In this document: positions 11,833 through 21,540 of the stretch, one piece after another
How the letters are laid out: every line of letters begins with the position of its first letter
Position numbering within the stretch: the stretch's first letter is position 1
NCBI GenBank assembly: GCA_021018995.1
Contig: CM037590.1
Location: forward strand, 46,659,713 to 46,723,712
Reading direction: 5' to 3'
DNA length: 64,000 bases
Origin: Chloranthus sessilifolius
Lineage: Eukaryota; Streptophyta; Magnoliopsida; Chloranthales; Chloranthaceae
Made by a program: the position numbers and the translations under genes
The notes under the pieces: generated by a model
The model's database searches: none
The model's input: only the letters and a program-made list of their open reading frames with translations
Told to the model about the DNA's origin: nothing

Positions 11833-12020
11833 CATGGTATAAAAATGTGGCTGATACCAAGATGTATCGGCGATACATATTGATTTCATCGAGAATCAAT
11901 ACCGATATAGGTCTATATCGGCCGATACTGTCTCGGTATCGATTCATTGACGATACAGGATCCGTATCGGTTCAAAATGGGTTGATACCTGATACCAATA
12001 CCGAGTTTGATAAGATCGAT
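11833..12020. mobile_element. Degraded hAT-like element with GATAC/GTATC words
   Basis: Opens CATGGTATAAAAATG and holds many GATACC, CCGATA and GTATCGG words in both directions. A right end related to CCGAGTTTGATA is seen near 12000-12015, but no target duplication was found. It belongs with the word-built family seen at 36414, 58052 and 62249. Confidence 0.5.
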
Positions 12021-12526
12021 TCATATTAGAGTGCACATATCAGAGAATTCAAATCATTAGTTCTAAGTATTATTATTTTTTGAGAGAATTAGATCTGAGT
12101 ACTTAAACATACATCATACATTGTTTATATTAAATGCAACGATGATAATAACTTACTTGAATTGGATAGTATATTCGCCATATATTAAAAGTGATTTTAG
12201 TGTGAATGATGCATGACTATTTAGATGATATAAGTTAATACAAGTAGTACAAATGTAGCGAAAGAATTATTTTTTATTCATTTTTTATCGTTTACAATAT
12301 TATATTATTTTATTCAGTCATCTTTAACAAATTTTATTTAATTTTACTTTTCTTTGGATGAGCATAAGTCGATAAGGCTTTAGACAATATTTTGCTGCCA
12401 TTAGGCGATTAATTATGGAGTTGACCGACCAATTGAAAATACTACATAAACATTTAATTGATTAAACCATTATTTTACATATCAATGATATCTAATACAT
12501 ATTGGCTGATATGATTAGGGCTTTTC

Positions 12527-12528
<2 letters not shown>

Positions 12529-12603
<75 letters not shown>
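12529..12603. repeat. (AT)n microsatellite
   Basis: About 75 bp of uninterrupted AT dinucleotides. Confidence 0.95.
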
Positions 12604-12604
<1 letters not shown>

Positions 12605-12829
12605 GTCAACGATAGTATATAGGATCAAACATCAAGTGAAGGTGGGGAAATGTCAGTCCATATTGGGTCATATTGGCTCATATGTATCCGATCTAAATCC
12701 GATATAATATAAAAAATATTCTTTGAAAAAAATTTCATTATTTTAAAATCATATATAAATTAAAAATTTTAAGATAAAAAAGTACTTAAATATTATCTAT
12801 AAAAGCGCAAAAGCGACCATCAAGAATAC

Positions 12830-13000
12830 GCCCACGAATCTTTGAGAGCACCCATGTTAAGTCTCATTGACTACTTTGAATCGGATGATGAAGAACATTT
12901 TTCATTCCAATATTTCACACACTCAACCTAGAGATCATATGCGTACCATCAAGCCTCCAGACATTGATTTAACTTGACACAGATACCAAAAATATTCTTT
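12830..13000. mobile_element. Half copy of the foldback MITE family
   Basis: Begins 'cccacgaatctttgagagca' like the copy at 17342 and continues with 'gactactttgaatcggatga' and 'tagagatcatatgcgtacc'. It stops before the centre. Confidence 0.6.
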
Positions 13001-13915
13001 TTCAATAAACTTTCCCTTAGTTTAATGTCTCCTAAAATATCTCTAGATAAAAATAGAATTTTATTTGAAAATAAATTTTTAGTTATTCTTATCTTTTATT
13101 AAAAAAAATTTACGTAACAAGTCTCTTCAAAAAATGAACTAAACGAATCTCATTCGAAATAGGAGTCTAGGACCCAATACCGACAAACATAGTAACAGTA
13201 TAGGTACGGGAATAAAATGGCTCCATAAATATATGAAAAACAGTAGTAAATTTAGGTAATTTCAAGAAAAAAAAAAGAAAAATTATAAAAATTATAAAAA
13301 TATTAATCATTATAAATGGGAAAAATTGGACTTACAGCGTGTTTTTTGAAAAAGTTGAGTTTAAAACGCAGTTATTCAGAAAAAAAAAGGGAAATTTTTC
13401 GTTTTTCATTTTTTTAGAATTTTTTGTAATTATTTTTTATATTAATTATAGTATTACCCAATCCCTTGGCATCTTCTATGAGCTTGTGAGCGACTTTATA
13501 TGTACTTCTAACGGATTTCTTTCTTATCATGGGTTCAGGCAAGTTTGTCTTTAGTCCTCCGAAAGGAAATTCGATTCCCATAATTAATTATAGCTTAGTT
13601 CCATTCCCATAATTCCCTTTATCTTTTTATATTTTGCATACAAAATATTTGTTAACTTAGCATTCAAAGATTCATGCTCGAAATTGATCCGAGGGGTCAA
13701 GTTCATGTGCTCGACCTGGTTAAAAAATTGAGTCAAGCAATAAAATTAAATCAACCTGATAATATTTTGGTTGGTGTTACAGGCACATCACTTTATCTTA
13801 CAGCTACCACATTCAATGAATAAAAACTGTTAAAAATGAGTGGACATCGACGATTCAAAATGTGGTCAAACGATAACAAATTCAATGCGCTATGATGTGT
13901 GAGACAGTACCCAAA

Positions 13916-14071
13916 CTTTGGCTGAAGTTTATACCACAAAAAAAAAATTTAATTTTTTTTTTAATAAATGACATGCGGCATTGCACATGATAACTTTGGC
14001 TAAAGTTTATACCACAAAACAAAAAATTTAATTTTTTTTTAATAAATGACATGCGACATTGCACGGGATCC
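13916..14071 (+). repeat. 78-bp tandem duplication
   Basis: Two copies, 13916-13993 and 13994-14071, each running from CTTTGGCT(G/A)AAGTTTATAC to a poly(A/T) stretch and AATAAATGACATGCG. They lie near the 3' end of the Helitron nest. Confidence 0.9.
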
Positions 14072-14460
14072 AAAAAAAGGCAATATCTTGGAATAGGTGT
14101 TGTGTAGCATATGATTTGAGGTTTGAATGCATAGGTTCATCCATACATTAGAATCCATAGAGTTTTTCCATTTTATAAATTTATTATTATTTTTATGATT
14201 TTGTAGAGTAACACGTGCATGTTTACTAGTTATATTTAAACTTCATAAAAATTTTATTTATTATTTTAAAAATGACAAAAAAGTAGAAAAGATTTATTAA
14301 TTTCGATGAAATTTTGTTAATTTCGACAAAATTTTGCCGAAATCAATGAAATTTCAGCTATTTCAGAGAAATCATCGAAATTTCACAAAAAATTTTGCCC
14401 GACCCGTATTTCGGTAAATTTCGAAGAAATTTCGGAGAAATTTGTCACTATGATTGGGAC

Positions 14461-15720
14461 ATCAAATAGTTGATTTGTGAGTTTATTTTTTTGGTTTATT
14501 AAACGAAATTCAGACTCTGTGGCGAGTGGATTCACCGTTTTTAAGCAGTTAACCTCTAGAAAGAGTACCTGTTAGGTATAAGAGATTTAGCAAGAGAAAG
14601 AGAACCTGCTAAAGCAGGTAAACCGTGCTCCGACAAGGATTTAGCAAAGAGCTATGCCAAGCTATGAGGAGTCCACCTTTCAAATGCGGTAAAGCAGTTA
14701 AGCAGACCACATGTCTATGTGGCTTTGTGAGCGGACTTCCATGCATTGAAAGTTCATGCATGCTAACTCTTTAAAACAGGGAGAAGTCACGAATATTTGG
14801 ATCCTTGAAATAGGCAAAAGCCAGCTTTTACCTAGATCCAACGACTAGAAGAAGCTTCGTAGTGTTACACGCCTCTAATGAAAGTCAAAATCCACGTGGT
14901 CTAGATTAGATGGAATCTATAGGGACATCCGTGCAACGCATGACATCTATAGACCGAGCATTAAGAGTTTTGGACTGTAGATGTGTGATGTAAGATGTAT
15001 TGTTGGGCTGCCTATACTGTTCGTATGGCTCATCGATTTTCTCATTTTTGGTACTCATTAGTAGCAAGCATCTTTGACTATTTCTTCATGGTTTTTTTTC
15101 TCCCTAAAGCATAATTAGAGTTGATTTTCCTCCAAGTCTATTTTCAGTTGTTATATACTTAGATGTATTGAATGTAATATATTTTAATATAAAATGAATA
15201 ATTATCATCTATTAATATTAATATAATCAAAAACTTGTATTACTATTTAATATTGTGTGCAAATTAGAAATATAGTGAAAATACCTTGTTTTTTTTTAAA
15301 TTACTTATTGACCTGAATAGTTAAATTTTCTATAAACAAAATTAGGACAATGTTATATAGTAGACAATTTTTGATAGACAATTTTGCAGCAACTTATGTG
15401 GTGTGACATAACTAGCTGCATATATAGTGGGCCCAAGCACGGTAGCCAGTCACCTCGCACCACATAAACTTTCAGTAAAATTGTCTATAAAAAACTATCC
15501 ATCGCTTATAATTTTCCAAAAAATTAATATGAATTGATGGTATAAAGTGCTTTCATTGGTTATAGTCATACACTTGGTCTTATATGATTGATGAAAACTT
15601 TTCACAAGTATTGAGTTTAATAAAATAGAGAAAACTATACTTTATAAATAGAGCTTCATTTCTTTACACTTCTCACATCAAATCTTTCTAATCATTAAAC
15701 TCTAATAATTGTATAAGTTA
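14461..15720. other. No gene seen
   Basis: Mixed AT-rich sequence between the hAT/Helitron nest and an AT microsatellite. No protein motif, RNA gene or element end was recognised. Confidence 0.4.
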
Positions 15721-15721
15721 G

Positions 15722-15724
<3 letters not shown>

Positions 15725-15799
<75 letters not shown>
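15725..15799. repeat. (AT)n microsatellite
   Basis: About 75 bp of AT dinucleotides. Confidence 0.95.
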
Positions 15800-15803
<4 letters not shown>

Positions 15804-16214
15804 CCCAGGAGAGATGAGCTCGGGGGAGATCGGGTACTATGTGACACTCAAAATTGTACTCTAATCTAGCTTTGGGACATTGGACTCTATCTAGAAATGA
15901 AATGGTAGAAAAAGTTTCTACAATCCCACATGAACTTGTATACTTTAAGGCCATATTCATATGTTTCCTAAAAATTATGAGAAAGGAATGAAATATATTA
16001 ATTTTCTATGTTTGGTAATAAAGTTGTGTAATGGGAAATAATAGGAAATTTTAAAATTTTATTTTTCATTAGAAAAAGATAAATCCCTCTAAAATAGGGA
16101 GAGTTCATCGCAAATCTTTTGCCTTCCTCTCCTCCCCTCTTTTTGTAGCGTGAATACTCTCTCTATATATATAATCTCTCTCTCTCTCTTTAATTTCTCT
16201 CTCTCTTTTGATGA

Positions 16215-16445
16215 ATAAATTAAAATAAAATTAATTAGCAAAAAAAAAGTAAAAAATAAAAAATAAATAAATAATAAAAATAATAAATAAAATAAAAAAT
16301 AGAAAAAATAATAAAAATAATAAAATAATAAAATAATAAAATAAAATAATATATAATATATAATAAATATAATATATAATATATAAAAATAAAGATAAAA
16401 AATAATAAAATAATAAAAATAAAATATTAATATAAAAAAATAAAA

Positions 16446-16534
<89 letters not shown>
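16215..16534. repeat. Low-complexity tract: (AAAAT)n-like, then (CT)n, then (AT)n
   Basis: A 230-bp A-rich stretch of AAAT/AATA words (16215-16445), then about 36 bp of CT (16447-16482), then about 52 bp of AT (16483-16534). The AT run ends exactly at a Helitron-type TC start. Confidence 0.9.
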
Positions 16535-16536
<2 letters not shown>

Positions 16537-16600
16537 TTACTACTATATAAAAGTAAAAATAGTTTCTGTCACATTTCAATAATGCCTAAAATACCCCTAA

Positions 16601-16642
<42 letters not shown>

Positions 16643-17004
16643 TAAAAATAGTTTCTTTTTAGTATTTTATATGGTATTTTTAATCATTTACATGGTTAAA
16701 GAGAAAACTCACTGAGCAAGGGGAATCCTGGAGAATTAAAGAGAAAGGGAGTATCCAATTACCCTTAGAATAGCATGAATTCACAAAACTACCATTCACT
16801 GGTTCGAAGCCCTAAAGCAATTATGACAAAATCCAAAATCGAAGTCGTAATCCGCATCGTTAATGTCTTTAATTTGGGGTTTATGCAAAAGGGTGAGGGC
16901 AATTTTAGAATTTTGTTGTTTTAAAGTGAGTTTGTGCCTAAAATACCCCTAACTCATATGTATATAAAAAGATCATATAAATTACTAAAAAGAAACTATT
17001 TTTA

Positions 17005-17048
<44 letters not shown>

Positions 17049-17310
17049 TCTTTTTAATAATTTACATGGTTAAAGAGACAACTCACTATGCAAGGGGAAT
17101 CCTGCAGAATTAAAGAGAAAGGGAGTATCCAATTACCCTTAGAATACTAGGAATTCACAAAACTACCATCGCTGGTCCAAAGCCCTAAAGCAATTATGAC
17201 AAAATCCAAAATCGAAGTCGTAATCCGTATCGTTAATGCCTTTAATTTGGGGTTTACGCAAAAGGGTGAGGGCAATTTTAGAATTTTGTTGTTTTTAAAG
17301 TGGATTTGAC
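16534..17310 (+). mobile_element. Helitron 5' end with a duplicated body
   Basis: Starts TCCTTACTACTATATAAAAG after an A, followed by GTAAAAATAGTTTCTGTC, as at 6479 and 18046. The body then holds two direct copies of about 250 bp (about 16686-16930 and 17050-17304), both with TTTACATGGTTAAAGAGA and AAAATCGAAGTCGTAATCCG. Between them a stretch of the 5' end recurs inverted (16975-17015). (AT)n tracts occur at 16603-16641 and 17011-17046. No private 3' end was found. Confidence 0.6.
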
Positions 17311-17341
17311 CTTTGTGCGTGCAAGAAGGAGGTTTCTTTTT

Positions 17342-17749
17342 TAGTGCCTCTATACCCACCCACCGAATCTTTGAGTTCACCCACGTTGAAACCCATTGGC
17401 TGCTTCAAATCCAACGATGCAGATCATTTTTCATCCAAATCTTTCACACGATGCATCTTGAGATCATGCTCTTATCATCCACCGTCAGTTTTTTATTTCA
17501 AATGGTATCAATTCCAAAAAAAAAGTAACCTTAACATCTTGTGGAACTCATCACGCTAAAAAAATTCATGTTTTGAGATGTGTACCACATGAAATAAAAA
17601 ATATATCGTCTGATGGCACACCCATGATCTCAAGATCCATTATGTGAAAGATTGGAATGAAAAATGCTCTGCATTGTCAGATTCAAATCAGTCAATGGGT
17701 TTATGTATGGGTGAACTCAAAGATTCGGTGAGTGAAATTAAAGGTGCTC
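17342..17749. mobile_element. Foldback MITE, 9-bp target duplication
   Basis: About 408 bp. The arms are reverse complements through most of the length: 'caccgaatctttgagttcac' on the left against 'gtgaactcaaagattcggtg' on the right. TTTCTTTTT at 17333-17341 and 17750-17758 is an exact 9-bp flanking repeat, the size made by Mutator-type transposases, though its low complexity weakens the case. It carries no coding sequence. Confidence 0.75.
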
Positions 17750-17779
17750 TTTCTTTTTTTCCTTTTTCTCTAGAGTAAT

Positions 17780-18000
17780 AGGTACGGCTATTTGCAACTT
17801 GCAAGTGAAGATTTGGTCTTTGTAGCAATGGTTCCCACCAATACAACATTGACTTCCTTGAATTGGATGATCAAGATATATTTTTGGCACAATCTTGCAC
17901 GAGATAAATCTTCTTATCTTCTCACAGCTATGAGATGGTTAGATGTTGATTCCAAGTGGAACACATTCCAAATGTGGCTATGATCATAGGAGTAGTATTC
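17780..18000. mobile_element. Half copy of the foldback MITE family
   Basis: Contains 'ccttgaattggatgatcaag', 'atagatg'-like and 'gattccaagtggaacacatt' blocks in the family order, ending before the centre. Confidence 0.5.
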
Positions 18001-18499
18001 GAGGATTTATTTCCTGTTAAAAAAATATAAGACTATCTGATATTATCTTACTAATATATAAAAGTAAAAATAGTTTATATCATATTTTCATGACTAAAAT
18101 GCCCCTGACTTGTATCCGCACGTGTGCCATGGCTTATGTAGAAGTCCGCTATTGCAATTTTGATAGGACACTATATTTATTATGAATAACTTCATTTGCA
18201 CCATCTAATATTCTAAAGGCACCTATATAGCCCCACCTGAAGATGATTTGAGAGGTGGGTGCTTTAGCCATACAATAGATCTTGAAATCACTGCGACTTA
18301 TCAGACGGTCAATTTTTTATTCCATGTTCACAAATCCCCAAAAAATTGCCCTAAATTCATGTTTGAGCGTGATGTGTGTCATATAATTGAAGAGCCATTT
18401 TTAAGAGATGTTGATAAGTGTAACAGGTTGCGCCATTAGGTGCTATGTGCATATATGCATGTTAAGCACTGAAAAATACCATTTTTCACCACTTAACCT

Positions 18500-18630
18500 A
18501 GCCTTTAATTTGCAGCTTAGTACAACAGTCATGTTTTGGAGGCATTTAATAATCCTCTTTTGAGTTTGTTTTGTAGTTAAAAATAAATTTGCAGCTTAGT
18601 ACAACAGTCATGTTTTGGAGGCCAAGAAGA
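18500..18630 (+). repeat. 79-bp direct duplication
   Basis: The stretch TTTGCAGCTTAGTACAACAG plus GTCATGTTTTGGAGGC occurs at about 18509 and again at about 18588. Confidence 0.85.
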
Positions 18631-18769
18631 GAGATATTTAAAGCCAAGGGTTGCAGCTGATGGAAGAACAAAGGATACACCAGAGTGGTACACACCATGG
18701 TGACTATTTTGGCTGCTGAGGTGGGCCCTCGAAGTCAGATGGATGAAAGAAAGATGGGCCAAGTAGAGA

Positions 18770-19420
18770 ACACTGCTGCAGCAGCATGTGCACTGCAGCA
18801 GAGAAGAGAAATGTTAAGCTCGCGCAATCCTCGCGCAGTCAATTTGGTCTAAAAAGCCCCCTCGCGCAGCTCTCACTTAGCTCAAGCCCGCAGCAGTAAA
18901 AGAGCTCGCGCAATGCACTACAGTAGACTTAAAGCTCGCACACATCTCGCGCAGCTCAAGAGGAGAGAGAGCCCCATAAAATATTCTCGCGAAGCTCTCG
19001 GGCAGACCCCGTACGCTTCAAACAGAAAGCCAGCCACACGAGATTTGCATCCCATCCTGGCGATTAACCCCGCGCAGCTCAAAGCACATCCTCGCGACAG
19101 CCTTGCGAGACACAATTCAGCCTAGCGAGATCCTCGCGACTTGAGCCACCTTGAGAACCATCTGCACGAGCTATGCTACTCAATACAAAAGGGACCTTGC
19201 GAGGCTCATTCAACTGCAAGTACATTCGCACAATAGCTTCGCGGGAGGCCAAAATGCAGCACTCATCCGTGCGAAGCTCGGGATCCCCACTTCTCAGTCC
19301 ATACACAGGGACACTTTGGGGATTTCCCCACTTCTAGGGCACACATCCCGAGGTTCTAACCTATTTCCCACTTCCCGAGGCATCCAAGGGTCACAATTGG
19401 GTCACGTCTTTAACCAATAA
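18770..19420. other. GC-rich block with recurring CTCGCGCA/CTCGCGAC words
   Basis: Far richer in G+C than its surroundings, with many copies of CTCGCGCAGCTC, CCTCGCGAC and related words, and CACTTCCCGAGG-type repeats near the end. Open frames occur on both strands, as expected from high GC, but none shows a protein motif. It may be an LTR or untranslated part of a retroelement captured in the Helitron; I found no convincing LTR pair. Confidence 0.5.
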
Positions 19421-19899
19421 TTAGAATTTTTTCTCTTTTGAGCTCCTAATTTGCCAAGGCAGTGAGAGACTTTGTATTTAAGCTGTAATGTTTTAGCAGG
19501 AACCTATCTAATCTTTAACCAAAATTGGCTGTGAGCTTGAGAGTGCTTAGGTCATTAGGGTTGGGGTTAGATCATCCATTTTTCTTTTCTTCTTCCTTAG
19601 CTCAGCATTTGCTGGCTAAGATCTTTTGTAAGTAGATAGTTTATTTGAGTTTGCAATGGGTTTTGTATGAACTTGGAGGTTGATTTGAGCTTCTGCATTG
19701 GCTATTGTCTTGAGGGCAGACATTGTAAGTTTCCTTTTTATCAATGCAATGTCATTCTTATAACTTAATTGAATCTGTATATTTTTTATATTTTACACAT
19801 GAATTTCTATGGATTTGATGCACCCATGGCTGCTTGAGCTTGTAGCCTTGCAAACATGGTGGCATCAACAGCTATCCTGTTCTATTTCATCATCTGTGA

Positions 19900-20465
19900 G
19901 GAAGATAACCTCTGGGATAGTCTGTGACTATTTAAGTGGACAGACTATAGCCCTAAGGCTGGTCTAAATCACAGATCTGAGATAGATTCTTCTTCTCTAT
20001 ACTTGAGCTTGTAGCCAAGTGAGAGATAGTTGCAGATCCAAACTCTCCTTTGTGTTACAATGTCATTTTTATATTTTAGATTTGATGTTCTGTAGAGATT
20101 GCAAACTTGTGAGCTAGGTCATTGCAGGCTTTTTGTAGCAATGACTGGCTGAGTCTAAGTCCCCATTCAACCTCTGATTATCTATGATTTCCACTAAATT
20201 TTTAAGGGTTGTTTGCTCCTATGAATGCATGAGCATGTAACCTTGCAAACATAGTGTCTGCAATAGTATTCATGTTCTGATTAATTCATTGGTTGGAGGA
20301 AATTCCTAAGATAGTTTGTGACCATTTAAGTGGACAGATTATAGCCTTAAGATCAATTCATTCATTTGGATTAGATTAGTTTTCTAAGTTTAATCCATGT
20401 GATTTGATCATCTCCCAAAGATCGTTTGTGACCATTTAAGTGGATAGATTATAGCTTTAAGAGAG
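19900..20465 (+). repeat. Three diverged copies of a 40-50-bp segment
   Basis: The phrase 'gtgac(t/c)atttaagtgga(c/t)aga(c/t)tatag' recurs at about 19923, 20317 and 20427, each followed by a 'cttaag'-like ending. Stretches mentioning 'gcttgtagcc' also recur. No coding meaning was found. Confidence 0.7.
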
Positions 20466-21445
20466 CAGTCTAATCCACATGGATTGATTTGGATTCATGT
20501 ACCTTGCAGATATACTTGTAGCCATCTGAAGGATCACTATAGAGTCACCTCTAGATCTGAGTTGCACAACTGACTTAATCTTAGCTGCGTACTTCTCATC
20601 ATTTTACCTTTATTTTATCATACCATCAGCACCTTCTTTAAAACCCCTTTTATAGTATAAGACTGTATTTTATTTCTTAGTTTTAGTTTTAGTTGTGACA
20701 ACCCCAAAAAATCCCTTTCTTTAAGATTATCATATCTGTAGTCAGATTTGGAGGCCTACTAAATAACCCTTGTGATTCTAGATCATACCTCCCCGTGAGA
20801 CAAACTCTTACTTTCAAAACTTACTTCAACAGGCTCTGAATCTTGCAGGACTGTGTTTGCTTTGTGTTTTGCTCCATCTTATTCACCTTTATTTCCTGTT
20901 AGATTTTTAACCACCCATTTTATAATAAAAATTATGTCAACACAAAGTTCCAAGCCAACAATGCACAATGTCGATTATTGACCGCGTAAAAAAAATAAAA
21001 CAATTGTTTTTATGGCGTTGTTACTACCACACCGCCTTATGTTACAGCCACCTCACTTTGACAAAGAAAAAAAATTTGTTGTCAGCTTTCATGATGGAAA
21101 TCATTTGGGCAAAACATGATAACCTTCATAGACTCATCACATAAGTTAGATCCATTAAGTGAAAATAATGCCACATCTTAATAATGATGATTAGTACATT
21201 TTAATGTGTGTGTACTAATATAACATACTATACAAATTTCACTTTGAGTATTAGTGCGTCTCGTGGTGAGAAGTCGTATGTTTCTCTTCTCGATGAGCCC
21301 CGAGATGCGATACCCATCGCTCGAAATGTATCTTCTCGGGTGATATTTCAAACTATAGTTGTCATACTCGATAGATGTCTAAAAATCAAGTTCAATCATT
21401 TAAAGGTCCTAAGATCCACATGCATTTGCACGTGCATGTTTACTA

Positions 21446-21487
<42 letters not shown>

Positions 21488-21540
21488 TAGCTCTCTCTTA
21501 TTGTTCTCCTAATATCTCTCTCTCTCTCTCTCTCTTCTCA
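21446..21540. repeat. (AT)n and (CT)n microsatellites
   Basis: About 40 bp of AT starts directly after the Helitron CTAG end, followed by CT-rich runs near 21510-21535. Confidence 0.9.

Larger units (their letters stand above)
6461..14229 (+). mobile_element. Outer Helitron (non-autonomous, composite)
   Basis: Starts TCCTTACTATACTATA after an A and ends CTAG at 14226-14229 before a T, the A/T target and TC...CTAG ends of Helitrons. The 3' end is preceded by CACGTGCATG, a short self-complementary stretch. At least two further Helitron 5' ends (6479, 8447) and one 3' end (8252) lie inside, so this is a nest and not one clean element. No Rep/helicase coding sequence was seen. Which 5' end pairs with which 3' end is an inference. 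Confidence 0.6.
6342..14452. mobile_element. hAT-like MITE split by a Helitron nest
   Basis: The ends are CATAGTGACAA at 6342 and its reverse complement TTGTCACTATG ending at 14452. They are flanked by an exact 8-bp direct repeat, ATTGGGAC, at 6334-6341 and 14453-14460, the target duplication length of hAT elements. Both end pieces (about 6342-6440 and 14240-14452) are built from TTTCGG/CCGAAA and AATTTCG words. Everything between is later insertion, bounded by Helitron-type ends. The original element was probably only about 300 bp. Confidence 0.8.
18046..21446 (+). mobile_element. Helitron-like element carrying a GC-rich block
   Basis: 5' end TCTTACTAATATATAAAAG after an A. The 3' end is CTAG (21443-21446) before a T, preceded by the self-complementary GCACGTGC. 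The last 77 bases closely match those of the element ending at 8252. The 3.4-kb interior includes a foldback MITE piece (18190-18410), a GC-rich repeat-laden block (18580-19420) and three related segments in 19900-20460. Treating it as one element rests on the ends only. Confidence 0.6.

Noticed and set aside
15718-15960. Open frame with an Ile-Tyr repeat
   Set aside because: It is the translation of an (AT)n microsatellite.
18913-19420. Overlapping open frames on both strands in the GC-rich block
   Set aside because: High GC and few stops explain them; translations are low in motifs and present on both strands.
18412-20942. A TGTTGA...TCAACA pair that could be an LTR
   Set aside because: The flanks do not give a matching 5-bp duplication, no partner LTR exists in the window, and no primer site or polypurine tract fits.
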